Assembly (NCBI GenBank): GCA_964412195.1
Contig: CAYPNP010000012.1
Coordinates: 62,001 to 126,000, forward strand
Direction: 5' to 3'
Source of the DNA: CAYPNP01 sp964412195
Lineage (GTDB): Bacteria; Acidobacteriota; JAAYUB01
Length of the DNA: 64,000 nucleotides
Shown: piece by piece, positions 57,602 through 64,000 of the stretch
How the letters are laid out: each line of letters opens with the position of its first letter
Numbering within the stretch: the first letter of the stretch is position 1
Made by a program: the position numbers and the translations under genes
The notes under the pieces: generated by a model
Database searches by the model: none
What the model was told of the DNA's origin: nothing
Seen by the model: only the letters and a program-made list of their open reading frames with translations

Positions 57602-59014
57602 CTATTCCAGCCGGGTCTGGCCCGTCATCGCCCGGGGATCCATCACCTCGGCGATCTGCTCCTCGGTGAGCAGCTTCAGCTCGCGAATCAGCTCCACCAC
57701 GCCCTTGCCCGACCGCAGTGCCTCGGCCGCAAGCTCGGTGGACTTGTCGTAGCCGATCACCGGGTTGAGGGCCGTCACCAGGCCGATGCTCCGCTCCACC
57801 TGCCGGCGGCACTCGTCGGCGTTCACGGTGATGCCCTCCACGCACTGCTCGCGCAGGGTGCGCGCGGCGTTCATGAACATGGTCTGGGACTCCGAGATGG
57901 CGTAGGCGATCACCGGTTCCATGACGTTGAGCTGGAGCTGCCCGGCCTCGGCGGCCAGCGACACGGTCAGGTCGTTCCCGATGGCGCGGAAGCACACCTG
58001 GTTCACCACCTCGGGGATGACCGGGTTGACCTTCCCCGGCATGATGCTCGAGCCGGGCTGCATGGCCGGCAGGTTGAGCTCGTGGAGGCCGCAGCGCGGA
58101 CCGGAGCCCAGCAGGCGCAGGTCGTTGCAGATCTTGGACAGCTTGATGGCCAGGCTCTTGAGCACCGACGAGTACAGGACGAAGGGCTGCGTGTCCTGGG
58201 TCGCCTCGATGAGGTCCGGCGCCAGGTGGATCGGCTTGCCGGAGATCTCGGCCAGGTGCTTGGCGCACCGCTCGGCGTAGCCCTCCGGGGCGTTGAGCCG
58301 CGTCCCGATGGCCGTGCCGCCCATGTTGATCTCCCAGAGCACCTGCTCCACCCGCTTGAGGGCCTCGATCTCGTTCCGCAGGCTCTCGGCCCAGGCGAAA
58401 AATTCCTGTCCCACCGTCATGGGGACGGCGTCCTGGAGCTGGGTCCGGCCCATTTTCAAGATGCCGGAGAATTCCTTTCCCTTCGCGGCGAAGGCGTCCA
58501 CCAGCCGGATCAGCTCCGCCATGAGCCGGGTGTTGCACAGGGCGATGCCCAGGTGCATGGCCGTAGGATACGCGTCGTTGGTGGACTGGGCCGCGTTCAC
58601 GTGGTCGTGGGGGCTGCAGTGCTGGTATTCCCCCCGCTGGTGGCCCATGGATTCCAAGGCGACGTTGGCGATGACCTCGTTGGCGTTCATGTTGACCGAG
58701 GTCCCGGCGCCGCCCTGGATCACGTCCACGGAGAATTGGTCGTGGAACTTGCCCTCCAGCAGGGCCTTGCACGCCGCTTCGATCCCGGCGAGGATCTTGT
58801 CGTCGAAGACGCCGCAGTCGTGGTTGGCCCGGGCCGCCGCCAGCTTGACCATGGCCAGGGCGTGGATGAGGTCCGGGTAATGCGAGATGGGCACGCCGGT
58901 GATGTGGAAGTTCTCCAGCGCGCGGGCCGTCTGCACGCCGTAGTAGGCGGATGTGGGAACTTCCTTCTTTCCCAGCAGGTCATGCTCCGTCCGGGTCTGT
59001 TTCGTTGCACTCAT
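57602..59014 (-). CDS. aspA: aspartate ammonia-lyase (aspartase)
   Basis: 470 residues. It converts L-aspartate to fumarate and ammonia. Superfamily signature GSSIMPGKVNPVIPEVVNQV, with MGRTQLQDAVPMTVGQEF, INMGGTAIGT and NAAQSTNDAYPT. The QDAVPMT and INMGGTAIGT variants favour aspartase over fumarase. GGAAGGAGA precedes the ATG. First gene of the operon aspA - secreted protein - DASS transporter, which suggests dicarboxylate or amino-acid catabolism or fumarate supply. Confidence 0.92.
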   Translation of the reverse strand: MSATKQTRTEHDLLGKKEVPTSAYYGVQTARALENFHITGVPISHYPDLIHALAMVKLAAARANHDCGVFDDKILAGIEAACKALLEGKFHDQFSVDVIQGGAGTSVNMNANEVIANVALESMGHQRGEYQHCSPHDHVNAAQSTNDAYPTAMHLGIALCNTRLMAELIRLVDAFAAKGKEFSGILKMGRTQLQDAVPMTVGQEFFAWAESLRNEIEALKRVEQVLWEINMGGTAIGTRLNAPEGYAERCAKHLAEISGKPIHLAPDLIEATQDTQPFVLYSSVLKSLAIKLSKICNDLRLLGSGPRCGLHELNLPAMQPGSSIMPGKVNPVIPEVVNQVCFRAIGNDLTVSLAAEAGQLQLNVMEPVIAYAISESQTMFMNAARTLREQCVEGITVNADECRRQVERSIGLVTALNPVIGYDKSTELAAEALRSGKGVVELIRELKLLTEEQIAEVMDPRAMTGQTRLE

Positions 59015-59113
59015 GGGCTGTCTCCTTCCAAATGGTTGTATTCAAAATGATTCTATCAGGACGGAACCGCCGTGGCCGCCGGTTTCCCGAACGCGGCGGG
59101 GAGCACGGCGGCG

Positions 59114-59749
59114 TCAGGGCGCCGGCGAATCCGGCAGGAATCGCACCCGGCCGGACTCGATCTCATAGATGGCTCCGACGAGTTGTATCCGCCCCTCCGC
59201 CCGTCGGGCCTGGCCTTCCGGGGATTCGAGGATCTGGCGCATGGTGTGGCGGACGTTGGCCTCGACGGCCCGGGAGGCCAGCTCCCGCGGCGGCAGCTGC
59301 GGATCCAGCCCCGCGAGCCCGGGGATGATGCCGTCGATGAGGGCCTGGATCCGCGAAAGCTCCCGCTTGCCGCGAAACAGGGCGTCCAGGGCCGCCTGGA
59401 CGGCGCCGCAGCCGTCGTGGCCCATCACCACGAACAGCTCGGTCTTCAGGTGCGCGCCGGCGTACTGCAGGCTCCCCGCGATCTCCTGCGAAAGCACGTT
59501 CCCCGCGACCCGCACGATGAACAGCTCGCCGAAGCCGGCGTCGAAGATCAGCTCTGGCGGCACCCGAGAGTCGCTGCAGCACAGGATCGTGGCGTAGGGG
59601 TGCTGCCCCCGGGCCAGCTCCGCGAGGATCTCCTTCTGGATGGTGGGGAAGCGCGCGCGGCCGTCCAGGAACCGCCGGTTCCCTTCTTTCAGGCGCCGGA
59701 GCGCCTCCGCCGCGCCGAGGGATGGTGTCCGGTCAGGGTGTCCTGTCAT
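59114..59749 (-). CDS. beta-class carbonic anhydrase
   Basis: 211 residues. It interconverts CO2 and bicarbonate. Zinc ligands are C58 and D60 in CCSDSRVPPE, H111 and C114 in GHDGCGA, all present. The start ATG 59749 gives the usual length; an in-frame upstream start lacks a ribosome site. No signal peptide, so cytoplasmic. Possible link to the SulP permease or to carboxylation is speculative. Confidence 0.93.
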   Translation of the reverse strand: MTGHPDRTPSLGAAEALRRLKEGNRRFLDGRARFPTIQKEILAELARGQHPYATILCCSDSRVPPELIFDAGFGELFIVRVAGNVLSQEIAGSLQYAGAHLKTELFVVMGHDGCGAVQAALDALFRGKRELSRIQALIDGIIPGLAGLDPQLPPRELASRAVEANVRHTMRQILESPEGQARRAEGRIQLVGAIYEIESGRVRFLPDSPAP

Positions 59750-59863
59750 ACATCCAAGCTCCAGAGAGATTGATCGTCCGGGCCGGTCGACCGCCGTCGT
59801 CGTCACCGACCGTACGGCGGGCAAACCGGTGTGGGCCGCCGGCACAGGCGCCCCTCCCGATAT

Positions 59864-60196
59864 TTACACCGGCTCCTGCACGCGGAGCTTTTCCACCAGC
59901 TCGAGACCGGACGATTCCACCACCCGGTAGAAGTGGATCTCAGGCGGCTCCCGGGACAGCTCCACCAGCCCGAGGATTTTCAGATAGGCGTCGGACTGGA
60001 TGTGCCGCTTGAGGTCTTCCTCGGACCGCCACCGCTCCACGATGAGAATAGACTCGCCCGGATCAGGCTCGGCGAAAAAGGAACATTCGAGGCAGCCGGA
60101 GCCTCCCCCGATCCGCGGGAGCAAGGCCTGGAACGCCCCCAGTACTTTCTGCTTCTCACGAGGCGGCGGGGTCATCTTGATGGTGGAGATATGCAT
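59864..60196 (-). CDS. antibiotic-biosynthesis-monooxygenase (ABM) domain protein
   Basis: 110 residues, a single ABM/YgiN-like ferredoxin-fold domain: MHISTIKMTPPPREKQKVL, CLECSFFAEPDPG and IVERWRSEEDLKRHIQSDAY. Relatives are cofactor-free quinone monooxygenases or stress proteins. First ATG is kept because HISTIKM forms the first beta strand. The promoter is unusual: a good sigma-54 -24/-12 lies immediately upstream, making the message nearly leaderless. Adjacent to the sigma-54 activator gene at 60338. Confidence 0.85.
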   Translation of the reverse strand: MHISTIKMTPPPREKQKVLGAFQALLPRIGGGSGCLECSFFAEPDPGESILIVERWRSEEDLKRHIQSDAYLKILGLVELSREPPEIHFYRVVESSGLELVEKLRVQEPV

Positions 60197-60207
60197 GCCC
60201 CAGACAG

Positions 60208-60223
60208 AGCATGACCTGTGCCA
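60208..60223 (-). promoter_or_regulatory. candidate sigma-54 promoter for the ABM gene
   Basis: Minus strand TGGCACAGGTCATGCT, compared with TGGCACG-R-N3-TTGC-W, has the full -24 TGGCAC, the -12 GC at correct 12-bp offset from GG and the trailing W. Predicted start at about 60197, one base before the ATG. Confidence 0.5.
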
Positions 60224-60320
60224 CTAGGAAGAGGCTCGCCAGTGAAAAGGGCAAATCGAATAAAATCAAAGTGGAAACGGCTGTTTGTCAGGTAGTGGCA
60301 GACTGCAGGACCAGACGGAG

Positions 60321-60338
60321 GGTACGATATATCATACC
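60321..60338. promoter_or_regulatory. near-palindrome, candidate upstream activator site
   Basis: GGTACGATATATCATACC pairs with itself except one position per arm, around a perfect GATATATC core. It lies at about -124 to -141 of the predicted sigma-54 start and touches the activator gene's stop codon (60338-60340). Confidence 0.45.
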
Positions 60339-62404
60339 TATTCCGGCTTTTCGTACTTTTGAGAGCGGGAGGGCAATCCAAGCTTCTTCATCTTGGAAAA
60401 CAGGGTGGTGGGTTTCAGGCCCAGCAGCTCCGCCGCACCGTCAGGGCCTTTCACGCGCCACGACGTCCTCTCCAGGACTTCCAGGATGTGCTGCGCCATG
60501 GCCTCTTCCAATTTCAGGGACACCGTCGCGGTCTGCGCCTGCCGCCCGGGGTTGTGCACTTCCAGCGTCCGCCCGCGGCTCACGATCACCGCGTGCTCGA
60601 TGACGTTGCGCAGCTCCCGGATGTTGCCCGGCCACGAGTAGCCCGCCAGCGCGCTCATCGATCGCTTCGGGATCGAGTCGATTTCCTTCCCCATCTTCTG
60701 GGCGAACTCCGCCACGAAAACCCGCACCAGCGCAGGAATATCCTCCCGCCGCTCCCGCAGCGGCGGCGCCTGGATGGGGAATACGCTCAGCCGGTAATAC
60801 AGGTCCTGCCGGAACTTCCCCGCCGCCACGTCCGCCGCCAGGTCCCGGTTGGTCGCGGCGATGATCCGCGCGTCCACCGTCAGGGTCTTGGTGCTCCCCA
60901 ACCGCTCGAACGTCCCCTCCTGCAGCACCCGCAGCAGCTTTGCCTGCAGCCCAGGCGGCAGGTCGCCGATCTCGTCCAGGAACAGGGTGGATTGGTGCGC
61001 CAGCTCGAACCGCCCCGCCTGCCGGGTCAGGGCGTCGGTGTAGGCGCCTTTCTCCCGCCCGAACAATTCGCTCTCGATGAGCCCTTCCGGCAACGAGCCG
61101 CAATTGACCACGATCATCGTGTGTGGGCCCCGCCGGCTCAGCCGGTGGATCGCCCGCGCAATCAGTTCCTTGCCCGTCCCCGTCTCCCCCTGGATCAGCA
61201 CCGTCGCGTCGGTGGGCGCCACCTGCTCGATCTGTTCCAGCACGCGCCGGATGGCCGGGCTCCGCCCCACGATCTCGTGCCCTTCCTTCAGATCCACCAC
61301 CTCCGCCCGCAGGTATTCCGTCTCCGCCTGGAGCCTGTCCTTGAGCGCCTTGATTTCCGCATACGACCGCTGCAGCGCCTCTTCGTTCCGCTTGCGGTCC
61401 GTCACGTCGAAGGAAACGCCCATCAATAAGTCGGTTTTACCGCCGCCCCGCGGGTGTTTCCGCCATCGGGAGATGATCCAGCGGATGTCCCCATCCGGCG
61501 CCTGGATCCGGTAGTCGCAACGGAATCCCGCCTCCGACTTCATGGACTCTTCCACTGTCTGGTGGACCTGGGCCCGGTCCTCAGGATGGATGACCTCGAA
61601 GAAGCTCTGGTAGCGTATTTCCTGATCGGGGGCAAAGTGAAAGAGCTCGCGGAGGATGGGGTTGACCCAGACGGAGGAGGAGGTGCTGTCCATGATCCAC
61701 AAGCCCGCCCGAGCGGACTCGATAGTCAGGTTCAGGCGGTTCTCGCTTTCCCGCAGCGCCTGCTCCACCCGCCGCCGGGCCAGGACGTTGGCGAAAATGT
61801 CCGCCACCAGGCAGAACCTCTTGACGAGATCTGCCGGCCAATCCCTTCTCCTGCGGATGGATGCAAAAGTAAGCAAACCCGACGATCCCTCGCCCAGGTC
61901 CAGGGCCACGATCACGGTCGACCGGGTCTTGAACCGCTGGAGGCTCGCCCGGTCCTCCGTGAGTTCATCCGGAAGCGCGTCCACATCGGGGATGACCAGC
62001 GTCCGCGTTTCGTCCAGTTTCCGAATCAGCCGTGAAAAGAAAGACCTCGAGTCAACCTGCAGATAAACCGGTTTCGATTCCCCATCCTGCACCAGCCACT
62101 CACCTGCCCGGTGGCCGCGCGATTCCGGCTTTTCCAGGATCATCCGGCAGTCTTCCTTCTCATACAGGTGAGTCAACTCTGTCAGATCGGGTTCCTGGGT
62201 GGAACGCTGCCAGAGCGCGGATCGGTCCAGGTCCAGACGCTCGCAGATGAGTCGCTGGGCGTCCTCGATGGCGGTATCCACCTCGCCGGCAGGCAGGTTG
62301 ACGAAGCGGGCCGATATTTCGGCCAGCAGCATCTCGAATTGCAGCCGCTCCTTCAATTCGTCCCGCAGGGCGGTCTCTTGCTGAATCACGCGATCGGTTC
62401 CCAC
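60338..62404 (-). CDS. sigma-54-type transcriptional activator (GAF-PAS-AAA+-Fis HTH)
   Basis: 688 residues. A GAF-like sensor (~25-205) precedes a PAS domain (~220-335, HPEDRAQVHQTVEE). The AAA+ domain has Walker A GETGTGKE and Walker B TLFLDEIGD, then the arginine-finger region and YSWPGNIRELRNV. The C-terminal Fis-type helix-turn-helix reads DGAAELLGLKPTTLFSKMKKLG. The sigma-54 contact loop GAFTGA reads GAYTDA here. The start is uncertain: GTG 62404 with GAAGGA is preferred because a TATAAT lies at 62437-62442; a TTG at 62428 is the longest option. Confidence 0.88.
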   Translation of the reverse strand: MGTDRVIQQETALRDELKERLQFEMLLAEISARFVNLPAGEVDTAIEDAQRLICERLDLDRSALWQRSTQEPDLTELTHLYEKEDCRMILEKPESRGHRAGEWLVQDGESKPVYLQVDSRSFFSRLIRKLDETRTLVIPDVDALPDELTEDRASLQRFKTRSTVIVALDLGEGSSGLLTFASIRRRRDWPADLVKRFCLVADIFANVLARRRVEQALRESENRLNLTIESARAGLWIMDSTSSSVWVNPILRELFHFAPDQEIRYQSFFEVIHPEDRAQVHQTVEESMKSEAGFRCDYRIQAPDGDIRWIISRWRKHPRGGGKTDLLMGVSFDVTDRKRNEEALQRSYAEIKALKDRLQAETEYLRAEVVDLKEGHEIVGRSPAIRRVLEQIEQVAPTDATVLIQGETGTGKELIARAIHRLSRRGPHTMIVVNCGSLPEGLIESELFGREKGAYTDALTRQAGRFELAHQSTLFLDEIGDLPPGLQAKLLRVLQEGTFERLGSTKTLTVDARIIAATNRDLAADVAAGKFRQDLYYRLSVFPIQAPPLRERREDIPALVRVFVAEFAQKMGKEIDSIPKRSMSALAGYSWPGNIRELRNVIEHAVIVSRGRTLEVHNPGRQAQTATVSLKLEEAMAQHILEVLERTSWRVKGPDGAAELLGLKPTTLFSKMKKLGLPSRSQKYEKPE

Positions 62405-62436
62405 ACGTCCTTCCGCGAGCGTTGGCAATGGGCCGG

Positions 62437-62442
62437 ATTATA
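62437..62442 (-). promoter_or_regulatory. -10 element before the sigma-54 activator gene
   Basis: Consensus TATAAT on the minus strand; no good -35 is seen 17 bp upstream. Start near 62430, about 26 nt before the preferred GTG. Confidence 0.35.
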
Positions 62443-62518
62443 CACCCGTGATAAGAGGAAATCCCGTTGTATTTGTAACAGTTGAAGGCCCCGCCGCCGT
62501 CCCGGGCCAGAGGTCCGG

Positions 62519-63388
62519 CTACCGGCTGGACGGGACTGGGGACAGCCGGGGATACAGGATCGAAGCGCCCAGCAGCAGCGGGGTTTCCGCCAGGAAATAA
62601 ACTGCGGCGAAAACCGCGTAGTCCAGCCGCCCCAGCATCGCCACCGCAAGGGTCAAGGCCAGCCCGACGTTGCGGGTCGCGAAGAGGAGCCCCACCGTGA
62701 ACGGCTCCCGCCCTCCCAGGCGGAGCGCCTGACCGAAGCCCAGGCCCAGCAGCATCGCCGCCCCGGTGAATGCCAGCGCCGCGGCGGCCGTGCCGATCCA
62801 CTCGGCTCGCGGGACCTGCGCGCCTTGCGTTCCAAGCACCAGACCCAGCAGCAGCACGACGCCGGCCAGGCTGGCGGCCCGCAGGGGCCGGTCGAGCCGG
62901 CCGGCCAGGATCGGGCGGTACCGGCGGACCGCCATTCCCGCCAGCACAGGCAAGGCCACCAGGAGCACCATCCCGGCCACCAGGCGGCCCGGCGGCACGG
63001 CGAAGGCAAACGGCTCCCCGAGGATCCAGGCGTATCCCTGAAACACCAGCGCCATGGTGCCCGCCGACAGGAGGCACGACAGGGCGTTGACCGCGAGGGA
63101 CAGGGGCAGGTCGGCCGCGGCCAGGAGGACGTACAGGTTGACCACGTTGCCGACGGGACAGGCGGCCACGAGCAGGATCCCGGCGCGCAGGGAGTGGGGC
63201 AAGGGGAGGATGTAGACCAGGGCCAGTCCCAGCAGCGGCATTAGCACGGCCTGCGCGGCCAGCACCGCCGGCAGGACGGCCCGGCGCCGGCCCAGCTGCC
63301 GGAGCTGGGCTGTCTCCAGATTGAGCCCCGCCGCCGCCATGATCATCACGGTGACCGCGAGGATAATGACGTCCAGGAGGGAAGGCAT
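62519..63388 (-). CDS. bile acid:sodium symporter (BASS/SBF) family transporter
   Basis: 289 residues with nine to ten hydrophobic segments. The family's unwound motifs appear as ILLVAACPVGNVVNLYVLLA in the first half and FATRNVGLALTLAVAMLG in the second. Inner-membrane sodium symporter for an organic anion; the substrate cannot be read from sequence. ATG directly abuts the stop of the upstream MscS gene, so the two are co-transcribed and possibly coupled. Confidence 0.87.
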   Translation of the reverse strand: MPSLLDVIILAVTVMIMAAAGLNLETAQLRQLGRRRAVLPAVLAAQAVLMPLLGLALVYILPLPHSLRAGILLVAACPVGNVVNLYVLLAAADLPLSLAVNALSCLLSAGTMALVFQGYAWILGEPFAFAVPPGRLVAGMVLLVALPVLAGMAVRRYRPILAGRLDRPLRAASLAGVVLLLGLVLGTQGAQVPRAEWIGTAAAALAFTGAAMLLGLGFGQALRLGGREPFTVGLLFATRNVGLALTLAVAMLGRLDYAVFAAVYFLAETPLLLGASILYPRLSPVPSSR

Positions 63389-64000
63389 CTACGATCGCTC
63401 GGGCCGCGGGGGCTGGCCGCCCGGATCGGCGGGCGCGTCCTCCATCTTCACCCGGAACGACCGCGCCGGTCCCGGCGAACGATACGACTCCGGGATGGCG
63501 ATCGTGTTGCCGTCGCGCAGCGCCGCGAAGTGGGGGGACATGATCTCGACACCGGCCTCGTTGAAGCTGTCCTGGATGTTCTGGTGCAGCGCGCCGTACG
63601 TCAGGTGCATCCGGTTGGCGTCGGCGACGTAGGCGTTGATCTCGTAGGTCACGAAGAAGTCGTTCAGGGCGGTCTGCAGCACGTAGGGCGCCGGCTCTTT
63701 CTTCACGTCCGGCGTGCGCAGCGCCGCCTGGATCAGCAGCTCGTGGACCTGCCGCCACGGGGCGTCGTAGCCGATGGTGACGGCCGTGTGGAGCTGGAGC
63801 CCGTCCTTCCGCGAGAGGGCGCTGTAATTCACCAGCGGCCCGGCCAGGATCGTGCTGCTGGGGAGGGTCACCACCTCGTCCTTGATGGTCCGGATCCGCG
63901 TGAGCAGCAGGGAGGTCTCCACCACGTCCCCCGTGACGCCGGCGATGGTGACCCGGTCGCCCGCGTCGAAGGCCTTCATGGACATCAGGACCAGCCCGCT
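63389..64000 (-). CDS. MscS-family mechanosensitive channel, C-terminal part (5' end outside the window)
   Basis: The frame is open to the window edge, so the gene is cut. Visible are SGLVLMSMKAFDAGDRVTIAGVTGDVVE, the beta-domain segment after the pore helix, then LLLTRIRTIKDEVVTLPSST and NYSALSRKDG. The cytoplasmic alpha/beta vestibule (VTIGYDAPWRQVHELLIQAA) and an acidic-Pro tail follow. MscS channels release solutes on osmotic downshock. The pore-lining helix lies beyond 64000. Stop TAG abuts the BASS transporter start. Confidence 0.9.
   Translation of the reverse strand, partial: SGLVLMSMKAFDAGDRVTIAGVTGDVVETSLLLTRIRTIKDEVVTLPSSTILAGPLVNYSALSRKDGLQLHTAVTIGYDAPWRQVHELLIQAALRTPDVKKEPAPYVLQTALNDFFVTYEINAYVADANRMHLTYGALHQNIQDSFNEAGVEIMSPHFAALRDGNTIAIPESYRSPGPARSFRVKMEDAPADPGGQPPRPERS

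Overview
This window is a GC-rich bacterial chromosome fragment, very probably from a draft or metagenome assembly, because a 100-base N run sits at 40710-40809. Gene content suggests an uncultivated Gram-negative, most plausibly Acidobacteriota or a neighbouring phylum. The grounds are paired GH57 glycogen enzymes, a DUF2950 protein, many signal-peptide proteins, a beta-barrel remnant and long hybrid kinases. That placement is inference; no rRNA, tRNA, CRISPR array, prophage or transposase was seen.

Layout. 1-332: the C-terminus of queG, converging on a long coiled-coil protein (322-2568). 2829-9792: a leftward glycogen/maltodextrin operon of two GH57 enzymes, a galT-like gene and glgA. 10575-22083: a leftward block of large secreted proteins that share an apparently undescribed ~100-residue envelope module, with a CRP-like promoter and tandem terminators. 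22429-29141: rightward housekeeping genes cysS, glnS, gltX and radA, separated by mosaics of short tandem repeats that begin at stop codons. 29420-36463: a leftward three-gene signalling operon (giant hybrid kinase with HPt, REC-HD-GYP-REC, REC-PP2C phosphatase).

36657-52873: an envelope island with two paralogous families of small secreted proteins (three members plus a 36-codon remnant of one, two members of the other), DUF2950, an MltF-type lytic transglycosylase, a lipoprotein, a Tyr/Trp/Gly-rich surface protein, a GH63 glucosidase and a Ca2+/H+ exchanger. Inside it, 42865-44787 is a run of truncated, frameshifted or fused gene pieces: a porin-like barrel, a Ser/Gly-rich tail, a lactonase fragment and a glucose dehydrogenase with an in-frame stop. 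53063-60196: transport and metabolism (SulP permease, aspartase with a DASS anion transporter, beta-carbonic anhydrase, ABM monooxygenase). 60338-64000: a sigma-54-type regulator, a BASS-family transporter and a truncated MscS channel.

The strongest regulatory reading is at 60197-60340. A good -24/-12 sequence lies directly before the ABM gene, an 18-bp near-palindrome lies about 125-140 bp upstream of the predicted start of transcription, and the adjacent gene encodes a Fis-type sigma-54 activator. Other candidates are a small RNA at about 2690-2761 and the modular envelope-protein system at 10.6-22.1 kb.
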